A program made the position numbers and the translations under genes. Under the pieces are notes generated by a model, which ran no database searches, had not been told where the DNA came from, and was given only the letters and a program-made list of their open reading frames with translations. DNA of 64,000 nt. It comes from Pseudomonas furukawaii (GTDB taxonomy: Bacteria; Pseudomonadota; Gammaproteobacteria; Pseudomonadales; Pseudomonadaceae). The stretch spans positions 4,526,001-4,590,000 of the forward strand of contig NZ_AP014862.1 of NCBI RefSeq assembly GCF_002355475.1, given 5' to 3'. Below, piece by piece: positions 47,420 through 55,495 of this stretch. Position 1 is the first letter of the stretch. Each line of letters begins with the position of its first letter.

Positions 47420-47456
47420 CGAACGCCCCGACCTGCCGGGCAGGACGGGGCGTTCG
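47420..47456 (-). terminator. Terminator after the first NCS1 permease gene
   Basis: CGAACGCCCCG and CGGGGCGTTCG form an 11-bp perfect stem; on the minus strand it is followed by CCTTTTT. It lies 20 bp beyond the permease stop. Confidence 0.85.
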
Positions 47457-47475
47457 GGGACGCAGGGAACGCGGC

Positions 47476-48870
47476 TCAGTCGGCCAGGCCCAGGGCCCCC
47501 ACCGGCGCCTTGCCACGGGTGGCCAGGCAGTAGTAGAGGGGCGCGGTCACCAGCAGGCCCGCCAGCCAGGACAGGTCCACGCCCTCGATCCAGTTGGCGT
47601 AGGGACCGACATAGAGCGCGGTGTTGGCGAAGGGCAGCTGCACCAGAATGCCGATGAAGTAGGCGGTGATCGCATGGGCGTTGAAGCGACCGTAGATGCC
47701 ACCGTCGGCGCGGAAGATCGAGGCGATGTCGTAGCGGCCGCGCTTGATCAGGTAGAAATCCACCAGGTTGATGGTGGCCCAGGGCACCAGGACCAGCAGC
47801 AGCGCCAGGATCAGGCCGATGAAGTGGGAAATGAAGTTGGCCGAAGCGCCCAGCGCCATCACGCAGCAGCCCGCCAGCACCACGGACGACAGCAGCACGC
47901 GCACCCGCACACTGGGCGTCCAACCGCCCCGGAAGGTCTGGATGGAGGTGACGATGGACAGCACGGCGCCGTACAGGTTGAGGGCGTTGTGGCTGATGAT
48001 GTTGAGCAGGAACAGCACCATCAGCAGCGGCCCCAGGGCGCCGGTGGCCTGCTTCACCGCCGCCATCGCCTCGGTGCCTTCCGGGGTGGCCAGCACCGCC
48101 ACGGCGCCGAAGCTGAAGGACAGGATGGTGCCCAGGCAGGCGCCCAGGTAGGTGGCCCAGAACGGCCTGGCGATGCCGATGGAAGCCGGCAGGTAGCGGG
48201 AATAATCCGACACGTAGGGCGAGAAGCTCAGTTGCCAGATGATCCCCAGGCAGACGGTGGCCAGGAAGCCCGAGAGGTTGTAGCCGCCACGGGTGAGGAA
48301 GTCCGCCGGCAGCTCACCCAGCAGGATCCAGGCGAAACCCGCCACCAGCGCCCCGCCCATCACCCAGGTGCCGATGCGGTTCAGGGTGTGGATGAAGCGG
48401 TAACCGATCACGCCGATGGCCGTGGCGCTGAGGGCGCCGATGATGATCGCCAGCGGCATGGGAACGGCCGGGGCGATGCCGTGGATCGACTCACCCGCCA
48501 GCACGATGTTGGAAATGAAGAAGCCGACGTAGATCACCGCCGCGAAGAGCACGATCAGCAAGGCGCCATAGCGGCCGAACTGGCCCCGGCTCTGGACCAT
48601 CTGCGGAATGCCCATCTGCGGCCCCTGGGCCGAGGCCAGGGCGATGAAGACGCCGCCGATCATGTGCCCCAGCACGATGGCCAGCAGCCCCCAGAACAGA
48701 TCGAGGTGAAACACCTGGACCACCATGGCCCCGGTGACGATGGGCAGCGGCGCGATATTGGTACTGAACCAGAGGGTGAACAGGTCGCGGGCCTTGCCAT
48801 GACGTTCGGCGGCGGGCACGTAATCGACGGTATGGTTCTCGATCAGCGTCTGCTGGGAATTCTCGGACAT
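47476..48870 (-). CDS. NCS1-family permease (nucleobase/hydantoin type), copy 1
   Basis: A 464-residue, 12-segment cation symporter of the purine-cytosine permease family. Recognisable blocks are LFTLWFSTNIAPLPIVTGA, QGPQMGIPQMVQSRGQFG, QLSFSPYVSDYSRYLP and PWATINLVDFYLIKRG. Substrates of the family are nucleobases, allantoin, hydantoins and related heterocycles. The start at 48870 (MSENSQQTLIENHTVDYVP) is chosen over an upstream extension of 30 codons. A copy of the shared operator lies 92 bp upstream. Confidence 0.88.
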   Translation of the reverse strand: MSENSQQTLIENHTVDYVPAAERHGKARDLFTLWFSTNIAPLPIVTGAMVVQVFHLDLFWGLLAIVLGHMIGGVFIALASAQGPQMGIPQMVQSRGQFGRYGALLIVLFAAVIYVGFFISNIVLAGESIHGIAPAVPMPLAIIIGALSATAIGVIGYRFIHTLNRIGTWVMGGALVAGFAWILLGELPADFLTRGGYNLSGFLATVCLGIIWQLSFSPYVSDYSRYLPASIGIARPFWATYLGACLGTILSFSFGAVAVLATPEGTEAMAAVKQATGALGPLLMVLFLLNIISHNALNLYGAVLSIVTSIQTFRGGWTPSVRVRVLLSSVVLAGCCVMALGASANFISHFIGLILALLLVLVPWATINLVDFYLIKRGRYDIASIFRADGGIYGRFNAHAITAYFIGILVQLPFANTALYVGPYANWIEGVDLSWLAGLLVTAPLYYCLATRGKAPVGALGLAD

Positions 48871-48961
48871 CGTATTGCCTTGCTTATTGTCTTTGTAGAA
48901 CAGCCACGAAGGGGCCTTGCGTTCGGGCGGGGAGGTGTCGGCAGTCGCCCTAAATCGCACA

Positions 48962-48987
48962 CCATATTATGGTATTCCAAGATTCAG
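48962..48987. promoter_or_regulatory. Shared operator, copy 1
   Basis: Core TATTATGGTATTCCA. The 26 bp here match 24 of 26 positions of the copy at 50333, including the distal ATTCAG. The centre resembles TGGTATACCA, a GntR-type palindrome. Lies 92 bp before the NCS1 start. Confidence 0.6.
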
Positions 48988-49149
48988 ACAAGGCTTTTCC
49001 AGTGGTCGATCTGTACTGAAAATCCCGCCGATCCTCGCTGAAACGTTACAGCTTGAATGCGGAAACGCCCATTGCACGGGGCTTCCACGGGATGGACGGC
49101 ATTTCGTCGGGCTGCCGATGACCGGAGAAAAATCCGCTTGCATTGACAG

Positions 49150-49164
49150 TATTACGGTATACCA
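49150..49164. promoter_or_regulatory. Shared operator, copy 2
   Basis: TATTACGGTATACCA, matching copies 1 and 3 over the core, 54 bp before the flavin reductase start. A TTGACA at 49143 could be a -35 element partly under it. Confidence 0.6.
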
Positions 49165-49218
49165 TCAGACACAGATGCGCTGCCGGTCGCAGCCCGTTGC
49201 TCACGATAGGTACCCGAA

Positions 49219-49704
49219 ATGATCGACACCAATGCCTACAAACACGTCATGGGCTCCTTCCCCTCCGGCGTCACCGTGATCACCACCCTGGACGATGACG
49301 GCCAGATCGTCGGCCTGACCGCCAGCGCCTTCAGCTCCCTCTCCATGGACCCGCCCCTGGTGCTGTTCTGCCCCAACTACAGCTCCGACTCCTACCCCGT
49401 GCTCATCAAGAGCAAGCGCTTCGCCATCCACCTGCTTTCCGCCGAGCAGCAGGGCGAAGCCTATGCCTTCGCCAAAAAGGGCAAGGACAAGGCCCAGGGC
49501 ATCGAATGGACCCTGAGCGAGCTGGGCAACCCCATCCTGGCCAATGCCACCGCCATCATCGAATGCGAACTGTGGCGGGAGTACGAGGGCGGCGACCACG
49601 CCATCCTGGTGGGCGCCGTGAAGAACCTGATCCTCCCCGAGCAGCCCGTGGCCCCGATGGTCTACTGCCGGGGCAAGATGGGGGCCCTGCCCGCCTTCGC
49701 CTGA
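49219..49704 (+). CDS. Flavin reductase (HpaC/RutF type)
   Basis: A 161-residue NAD(P)H:FMN/FAD reductase: YKHVMGSFPSGVTVITTL, IVGLTASAFSSLSMDPPLVLFCPN and GDHAILVGAVKNL. It would supply reduced flavin to the luciferase-like monooxygenase whose promoter carries the same operator. Followed by a strong terminator, so it is transcribed alone. Confidence 0.9.
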   Translation: MIDTNAYKHVMGSFPSGVTVITTLDDDGQIVGLTASAFSSLSMDPPLVLFCPNYSSDSYPVLIKSKRFAIHLLSAEQQGEAYAFAKKGKDKAQGIEWTLSELGNPILANATAIIECELWREYEGGDHAILVGAVKNLILPEQPVAPMVYCRGKMGALPAFA

Positions 49705-49733
49705 TGCATCGCAACCGTGCTTTGTCATTTCCC

Positions 49734-49758
49734 GCCCCCTTGATTGGGGGCTTTTTTT
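49734..49758 (+). terminator. Intrinsic terminator after the flavin reductase gene
   Basis: GCCCCC-TTGATT-GGGGGC followed by seven T, 30 bp after the stop. Confidence 0.9.
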
Positions 49759-50332
49759 GGGTGCTTCGCAGATTATCGGGGAAGGGGCTTGCTCAAGCCG
49801 GATTGTCGAACCGGCGTCAGGTTTTGTGGGTGCTCGGCTCATTTCCGCGCAGGCTGCGAGTTGCTGTTTCGCCCTCCCGGGCGAGTCCCTTTCTCAATCG
49901 CCGAAAGGAACCAAATGGCTTGCCCCTGCATCCGGCCCGGCTTCGCCGGGTCCCCTCGCTGCATCGTCGCTCCGGGGGCACGGCGCGAGGGGCCATCCAT
50001 GGCCCCACACGCCTCTCGCGGCATCCATGCCGCTCGTCCCCCTGCACGACGAATCCGCTCGGCCTCCTGACGGGGCACTTCGCGCGGTGTCATCGTCTTC
50101 GCCTGGTTTCAGATCGGTTTGGGCAGCAGGATGACTTGTCCCCTGCCGGCGCGAGTCACCCCTCTCCTCTTCTGGGAGAGGGGCGGGGGAGAGGGTGGTA
50201 TCCACAGACTGGGAGTGGGTCAGGGCGCCACGCAGAATCGCCAATCCAGTGTGAACAGGATTTCCCCGATAATCCGCGATGAACCTTTTTTGGTTGCTTC
50301 GCGGGCACTGATCGGAAAGACTTGCAGACATT
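49759..50332. other. Long non-coding gap with repeat-like sequence
   Basis: No convincing gene. Several short frames exist in all directions but lack ribosome sites and consistent composition. The stretch from about 49850 to 50100 looks like a dispersed Pseudomonas intergenic sequence, which is an impression from memory. A CCCCTCTCC...GGAGAGGGG hairpin lies at 50159-50183. Confidence 0.5.
50159..50183. repeat. CCCTCTCC-type dispersed hairpin
   Basis: CCCCTCTCC-N7-GGAGAGGGG, related to elements at 34871 and 53922. Confidence 0.65.
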
Positions 50333-50358
50333 CCATATTATGGTATACCAATATTCAG
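50333..50358. promoter_or_regulatory. Shared operator, copy 3
   Basis: Core TATTATGGTATACCA with the 10-bp perfect palindrome TGGTATACCA, 127 bp before the monooxygenase start; 24 of 26 positions identical to copy 1. Confidence 0.65.
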
Positions 50359-50484
50359 CGATCCGCTCCGCCTTGTGTAAGGCGTCTCGCGACGCAGCGG
50401 AATCCAGCGAAATCGAGGCGCAGTGCACGCTTCGCCGAACCGGCCAGAGCAGGGCCGAACTGACACAGGTTTGAGGAAAGCATC

Positions 50485-51528
50485 ATGAAATTTTCGTTGT
50501 TCGTGCATATGGAGCGGTATGACGAGCAGATCAGCCATCGCCAGTTGTTCGAAGACCTCACCGAGCTGACCCTGATGGCCGAGGCCGGTGGCTTCAGCAC
50601 CGTGTGGATCGGCGAACACCACGCGATGGAATACACCATCTCCCCCAGCCCCATGCCGCTGCTGTCCTACCTCGCGGCGCGCACCAGCACCATCCGCCTC
50701 GGCGCCGGCACCATCATCGCGCCCTTCTGGCACCCCATCCGCGTGGCCGGCGAATGCGCCCTGCTGGATGTGATCAGCAACGGCCGCATGGAAGTGGGCC
50801 TGGCCCGTGGCGCCTACCAGTACGAGTTCGACCGCATGGCGGGCGGCATGCCCGCCACCGCCGGCGGCCAGCACCTGCGGGAAATGGTCCCGGTGGTGAA
50901 GGCCCTGTGGCAGGGCGACTACGCCCACGACGGCGAAATCTGGAAGTTCCCCACCTCCACCTCCTCGCCACGCCCGATCCAGCAGCCGCATCCGCCGATC
51001 TGGATCGCCGCCCGCGACCCGGACTCCCACAACTTCGCCGTGGCCAACGGCTGCAACGTCATGGTCACCCCGCTGATGAAAGGCGACGAGGAAGTGGTGG
51101 ACCTGAAGAACAAGTTCGAGGCCGCCCTGGCCAACAACCCCGAGGTGCCGCGTCCGCAACTGATGGTGCTGCGCCACACCCACGTCCACGCCGAGAACGA
51201 CCCGGACGGCTGGAAAGTGGGCGCCGCCGCCATCTCGAAGTTCTACCGCACCTTCGATGCCTGGTTCGGCAACAAGCAAACCCCGGTCAACGGCATCCTC
51301 CCGCCCAGCCCGGAGGAGAAGTTCAAGGACCGTCCGGAGTTCGAGCTCGATAACATCCGCAAGAACACCATGATCGGCACCCCGGAAGAGGTGATCGCCC
51401 GCATCCGCCACTACCAGGAACTGGGCGTGGACGAGTTCAGCTTCTGGGCCGACAACAGCCTCTCCCACGCGGAGAAGAAGAAGTCCCTGGAACTGTTCAT
51501 CCAGCACGTGGTGCCGGCGTTCCGCTAA
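50485..51528 (+). CDS. Luciferase-like (LLM) flavin-dependent monooxygenase
   Basis: A 347-residue TIM-barrel flavin monooxygenase: MKFSLFVHMERYDEQ, then FSTVWIGEHHAMEYTISPSPMPLL, IRLGAGTIIAPFWHP and LLDVISNGRMEVGLARG are the typical F420/FMN-binding blocks of the bacterial luciferase family. It is not RutA, whose N-terminus and length differ. It would use reduced flavin from the 49219 reductase. Its substrate is probably a nitrogen heterocycle or amine brought in by the NCS1 permeases; that is inference. Confidence 0.88.
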   Translation: MKFSLFVHMERYDEQISHRQLFEDLTELTLMAEAGGFSTVWIGEHHAMEYTISPSPMPLLSYLAARTSTIRLGAGTIIAPFWHPIRVAGECALLDVISNGRMEVGLARGAYQYEFDRMAGGMPATAGGQHLREMVPVVKALWQGDYAHDGEIWKFPTSTSSPRPIQQPHPPIWIAARDPDSHNFAVANGCNVMVTPLMKGDEEVVDLKNKFEAALANNPEVPRPQLMVLRHTHVHAENDPDGWKVGAAAISKFYRTFDAWFGNKQTPVNGILPPSPEEKFKDRPEFELDNIRKNTMIGTPEEVIARIRHYQELGVDEFSFWADNSLSHAEKKKSLELFIQHVVPAFR

Positions 51529-51611
51529 GCGTCCCCCCTGCGGGCGCGCCACGGCGCGTTCGCAGGCAGCCCCGCCGGGGGCCCCATCAACCCTACAGGT
51601 GGTCGATAACA

Positions 51612-51752
51612 ATGAAAGCCAACGACCTCGCCTCGCTTCCGCCCACGCAACCCGGCGCCGCCCTGGCGTACCTGCGTGGCCGCGTCCTCCTCAAGCGCCT
51701 GCGCGCCTGCGTCTCCGCCAAGCAGAACGGCTTCTGGCAGATAGTCCGCTGA
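51612..51752 (+). CDS. Possible small protein (46 residues) of the unassigned module
   Basis: ATG preceded by AGGTGG, a frame of 47 codons with strong GC at third positions. The product starts MKANDLASLPPTQPGAALAY and ends SAKQNGFWQIVR, with a basic middle (RGRVLLKRLRACV). It lies 83 bp after the monooxygenase and 110 bp before the hydrolase gene. No family is recognised. Confidence 0.5.
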   Translation: MKANDLASLPPTQPGAALAYLRGRVLLKRLRACVSAKQNGFWQIVR

Positions 51753-51862
51753 GTCACGTCCCACGCTGAACGACACCCGGCATTCCCCGGGCCGCTCGCG
51801 CCTGCGCGCACCGGCCTCGGGTGGCGTGCCGCCTTCCCGTGACCCAACGACACGAGTCGCCC

Positions 51863-52549
51863 ATGGACAAGCATTGCGCCTGCCTGGTCATCGACATGCA
51901 GCAGGAGGACGGTTTCCCCCTGCATGGCTTCGACCGGGTTATCCACAATCACATCCGCCTGCTGGACGCCCTGCGCCCGGCCGGTATCCCCATCCTCTTC
52001 ACCCGCCACCTCAACCGCGCCGACGGCCGCGACCTGCCCTGGGGCGAACCCTGCGACGCCCGGGGCCAGCCGCTCGCCTACCGCGCCGGCACCCGGCAGG
52101 TGGAGATCCTCGACGCCCTGGCGCCCGCGCCGGGGGACCGGGTGATCGACAAGCCGCGCTACAGCGCCTTCCACCGCACCGACCTGGACAGCCTCCTGCG
52201 CGAGCGCGGCATCCGCCGGCTGATCGTCACCGGTGTGCTCACCGATGCCTGCGTCCTGGCCACGGTGCAGGACGCCTTCGCCCTCGGCTACCGCATCGAC
52301 CTGATCGCCGACGCCTGCACCAGCACCACCGAAGCCGCGCACCAGGCCGCGCTGCTGCTCATGGCCAACTGGGTCTACGCCCTGGAGCTGTTCGCCACCG
52401 AGCAGTACCTGCGCCGCCTCGCCGGGCAGCCCTGGCGCTCCGTGCCCTGCCAGGAGCCGGACGCCTTCGCCCACGCCCCGGAGCAGTTCGTCGCCACCAT
52501 CGCCCGCCTTCAATCCGCCCTGGGCCTGCCCGGGCGCGAACAGGAGTGA
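51863..52549 (+). CDS. Isochorismatase-family cysteine hydrolase
   Basis: A 228-residue hydrolase with the Asp-Lys-Cys triad: Asp11 in VIDMQQEDG, Lys97 in VIDKPRYSAF and Cys130 in GVLTDACVLAT. Relatives cleave C-N bonds in carbamoyl, ureido or amide compounds (RutB, biuret hydrolase, N-carbamoylsarcosine amidase). Start at 51863, after GAGTCGCCC. It ends 5 bp before the second NCS1 gene, so the two are co-transcribed. Confidence 0.88.
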   Translation: MDKHCACLVIDMQQEDGFPLHGFDRVIHNHIRLLDALRPAGIPILFTRHLNRADGRDLPWGEPCDARGQPLAYRAGTRQVEILDALAPAPGDRVIDKPRYSAFHRTDLDSLLRERGIRRLIVTGVLTDACVLATVQDAFALGYRIDLIADACTSTTEAAHQAALLLMANWVYALELFATEQYLRRLAGQPWRSVPCQEPDAFAHAPEQFVATIARLQSALGLPGREQE

Positions 52550-52554
52550 CCGCC

Positions 52555-53907
52555 ATGCACATCGAGAAAAGAAGCATCGATTTCATCCCGGAAAGCGAAC
52601 GCCACGGCACGCCCGGATCGCTGTTCTACATCTGGTTCGGCGCCAACATGAACATCACCACCATCGCCTCCGGCGTGCTGCCCGTGGTGCTCGGCCTGAA
52701 CCTGCTGTGGAGCGCCCTGGCCATCGTCCTCGGCTCGCTGATCGGCGCCCTCTTCATGGCCTCCCACTCGGCCCAGGGCCCCAGGCTCGGCATCCCGCAG
52801 ATGATCCAGAGCCGCGCCCAGTTCGGCGTCATCGGCGCCGTCCTGCCGCTGCTGTTCGTGATGCTCATCTACCTGGGCTTCTTCGTCAGCAACACCCTGC
52901 TGGCGGCCCAGGCCATCGAGTCGGTGAGCCCGCTGCCGGCCAGCGGCAACATCTACCTCATCGGCGCCCTGTGCTTCATCGTGGCGCTCTACGGCTACCG
53001 GCTGATCCACCGTCTGCAGAAGCTGCTGTCGCTGCTGTCGATCCTGGTGTTCTGCGCCGCCACCCTGCTCGCCCTCGGCCTGCCGATCGACCCCGGGCAA
53101 TGGGCCGCCGTGGACTTCTCCCTGCCGAAGTTCCTCGCCGCCGTCGGCATCGCCGTCACCTGGCAGCTGTCCTACGCGCCCTATGTCGCGGATTACTCCC
53201 GCTACCTGCCGAGCCGCACCTCCAGCGCCCGGGTGTTCTGGTTCAGCTACGCCGGCACCGTGGCCGGCGGCGCCTGGATGATGATCCTCGGCGCCATCCT
53301 CGCCGTGGCCATCGGCGGTTTCTCCGACAACGTCGGCAGCCACGTGGCCGGGCTCTTCGGGGCCGGCGCGGTGCTGCTGTTCGTCTTCATCCTCTATGGC
53401 CAGGTGGCGATCAACGTGTTCAACCTCTACGGCGCCTTCATGTCCACGGTGACGGTGCTGGAGCCCTTCGTGCGCCTGAAGGTGACGCCCCGGGTGCGCG
53501 GCCTCTTCCTGGCCGCCATCAGCCTGCTGGCCACCCTGCTCTGCACCCTGGGGCAGGATGACTTCATCGCCTTCTTCCTCAACTTCATCTTCTTCATGAG
53601 CTACTTCCTCATCCCCTGGACGGCCATCAACCTGGTGGACTTCTACTGCCTGAGGAAAGGCGACTACTGCGTGGCCGACATCTTCGACCCCGACGGACGC
53701 TACGGACGGGTGAACGGCGTCGCCTGCGGCAGCTTCCTGCTGGCGATCCTGCTGGAGATCCCCTTCATCAACACCAGCCTCTACGTCGGCCCGGTCGCAC
53801 AGGCCCTGGACGGTATCGACCTGGCCTGGGTGGTGGGCCTGCTGGTGCCGGCGCTGATCTACTACTTCGCGATGCGCCAGCGCCTGGCGCGCCCGTGCCC
53901 GGTCTAG
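52555..53907 (+). CDS. NCS1-family permease, copy 2
   Basis: A 450-residue symporter similar in layout to the first copy: SLFYIWFGANMNITTIASGVLP, SAQGPRLGIPQMIQSRAQFG, WQLSYAPYVADYSRYLPSR and PWTAINLVDFYCLRKGDYC. The permeases differ enough to suggest different substrates or affinities. Coupled to the isochorismatase-family gene. Confidence 0.88.
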   Translation: MHIEKRSIDFIPESERHGTPGSLFYIWFGANMNITTIASGVLPVVLGLNLLWSALAIVLGSLIGALFMASHSAQGPRLGIPQMIQSRAQFGVIGAVLPLLFVMLIYLGFFVSNTLLAAQAIESVSPLPASGNIYLIGALCFIVALYGYRLIHRLQKLLSLLSILVFCAATLLALGLPIDPGQWAAVDFSLPKFLAAVGIAVTWQLSYAPYVADYSRYLPSRTSSARVFWFSYAGTVAGGAWMMILGAILAVAIGGFSDNVGSHVAGLFGAGAVLLFVFILYGQVAINVFNLYGAFMSTVTVLEPFVRLKVTPRVRGLFLAAISLLATLLCTLGQDDFIAFFLNFIFFMSYFLIPWTAINLVDFYCLRKGDYCVADIFDPDGRYGRVNGVACGSFLLAILLEIPFINTSLYVGPVAQALDGIDLAWVVGLLVPALIYYFAMRQRLARPCPV

Positions 53908-53921
53908 GCACGGACAATACT

Positions 53922-54032
53922 CCCTCTCCCCCTGGGAGAGGGTTGGGGTGAGGGAAGCTCAAGGCGGCGCCGATACATCCTGCCGCCTCGAACACCCCTC
54001 ACCCCCGGCCCCTCTCCCGAAGGAAGAGGGGT
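53922..54032. repeat. Inverted pair of CCCTCTCCC elements between convergent genes
   Basis: CCCTCTCCCCCTGGGAGAGG with GTTGGGGTGAGGG faces a second, inverted copy ending near 54032. Its position between two convergent genes fits a two-way terminator. Confidence 0.75.
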
Positions 54033-54124
54033 GATTCAGCGGTTCGATCGGGTGCCCAGGCCGGCCCCGGAATCGGTGCGCGCAGCGCACCCCAGGGTTC
54101 GGATCAACCCGGGAACGGCAGCGC

Positions 54125-54790
54125 CTAGAGGCGCCGCTCGAAGATGGCGCCTTCCACCCCAAGCACCTCGCCCGTGGCGGAGTAGATGCCCACGCCGGTC
54201 TCCCAGACGTCCTTGATCCGCCCGTCCGCGCAGCGGATGCGGTAGCTGAGCTGGTAGGGCTCGCGCGTGAGCAGGGCGCACTGCACGCAGTACCAGATGT
54301 AGTCGGCGTACTCGTCGAGGATCAGCGAACCGAAGCTGTGCTCCGGGCTGCTGGTGAGGTACTCCGCCGGGTAGCCGGTCAGGCGCAGGCAGCCGGCGCT
54401 GACGTACTCCATGTACCAGGTACGGTCGTTGTCGCCGCGATAGATCAGCCCCGGCAACTCGTCCAGCAGGCCCAGGGCGGTCGGAATCAGTGCAGGGGAA
54501 ACCCCGCCTGCACCCTCGCTGGGCAACCGGGGTTCCTCGCTCATGCGCCATGACGAGCCGCTGCGGTGGATCCGTGTCGCCAGTTCCAGGCGCGAACTGA
54601 GACGGAATTTGCGCAGCAGGTTGCGCACGTAGATCTTCACCGTGCCATCGCTGATGCCCAGCTCACGGGCGATCTGCTTGTTGCTGAGGCCCGAGGCGAT
54701 CAGCGACAGGGTCTGACCCTCGCGTTCGGTGAGTTCATCCCAGGCAGGTGCCGGCGCCGCGGTGGGCAGCAGCAGGCTGGCGTTGTGCAT
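54125..54790 (-). CDS. LuxR-type HTH regulator with C-terminal PAS domain
   Basis: A 221-residue regulator with an unusual domain order. The LuxR helix-turn-helix is at residues 20-75 (LTEREGQTLSLIASGLSNKQIARELGISDGTVKIYVRNLL) and a PAS-like sensor domain is at about 110-215 (GLIYRGDNDRTWYMEYVSAG, LTGYPAEYL, GRIKDVWETGVGIYSATGEVLG). In most PAS-LuxR proteins the sensor comes first. It is divergent from the dimethylamine monooxygenase operon with 180 bp between, so it is the likely regulator. Start at 54790. Confidence 0.85.
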   Translation of the reverse strand: MHNASLLLPTAAPAPAWDELTEREGQTLSLIASGLSNKQIARELGISDGTVKIYVRNLLRKFRLSSRLELATRIHRSGSSWRMSEEPRLPSEGAGGVSPALIPTALGLLDELPGLIYRGDNDRTWYMEYVSAGCLRLTGYPAEYLTSSPEHSFGSLILDEYADYIWYCVQCALLTREPYQLSYRIRCADGRIKDVWETGVGIYSATGEVLGVEGAIFERRL

Positions 54791-54970
54791 CCCTTTCCTC
54801 CTCCGGCACTCGACTCTCGGGTGGCAAGTCTCCACCGGGCAGCAACTTCCATGCCTTGAACTGGCGACTACGCCTTTTGGCATACCTCCTCTAGCGGATT
54901 GAGCGTGAGTTCTTCTGGCGAAATTATTTTCCCCACGAGGAAACAGCGCCCCTTAACGCCAGAGGTCCCC

Positions 54971-55495
54971 ATGAGCCCCTTCACCGACCACCCCTTCAGC
55001 GTGCCGCGCTACCCCAGCGGCCAACCCAGCCCGAAGGCTCGGGAACACCTGCTGGTGACCCAGGACGCCGGGCGGGAAACCCTCGCCGCCCTGGCCAGCA
55101 CCTTGGGCGACACCCCGCTGGTCCACCTGGCCCTGCCGGACTTCGCCAGTCTCGCGGCCCTGCAACTGGCCCTGAGCGCGCGGCTGAAGGACGCCCGCGT
55201 CGGCCTGCGGCTGGAGTTGCGCGGCGACGAAGCCTTCGTCTGGCCACTGCATGCCCTGGCCCGTGGGGCTGGCCTGCAAGGCGACGAAATCCTCCTCGGC
55301 AGCAGCACCGAAGGCACCCGCCGGGTGTTCTGCGTGCACTGCGCCACCTGCCAGAGCGCCGGCACCGCCGCCGCCCTCACCTGCGCCCACTGTGGCGTCG
55401 TGCTGGAAGTGCGCCGCCACTTCTCCCAGCGCCTGGGGGCCTACCTCGGGGTCTGTGCCGATGCCGACCAGCCCTACCGGGAGACCCGCCCATGA
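54971..55495 (+). CDS. dmmA: DmmA-like small subunit of dimethylamine monooxygenase
   Basis: A 174-residue protein: an alpha-beta N-terminal part and a C-terminal zinc-ribbon-like segment CVHCATCQSAGTAAALTCAHC with five cysteines. It matches the family found beside DUF3445 oxygenases in methylamine degraders. It probably assists electron transfer or assembly. Start at 54971 (MSPFTDHPFSVPRYP), with a four-base overlap to the reductase gene downstream (ATGA). Confidence 0.72.
   Translation: MSPFTDHPFSVPRYPSGQPSPKAREHLLVTQDAGRETLAALASTLGDTPLVHLALPDFASLAALQLALSARLKDARVGLRLELRGDEAFVWPLHALARGAGLQGDEILLGSSTEGTRRVFCVHCATCQSAGTAAALTCAHCGVVLEVRRHFSQRLGAYLGVCADADQPYRETRP

Larger units (their letters stand above)
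48871..49218. promoter_or_regulatory. Divergent promoter region with two operator copies
   Basis: These 348 bp separate the first NCS1 gene and the flavin reductase gene. No gene is visible. They hold two of the three copies of the shared operator. Confidence 0.65.

Noticed and set aside
50485-51528. RutA pyrimidine monooxygenase
   Set aside because: N-terminal and core motifs differ from RutA; only the luciferase-like fold is shared.
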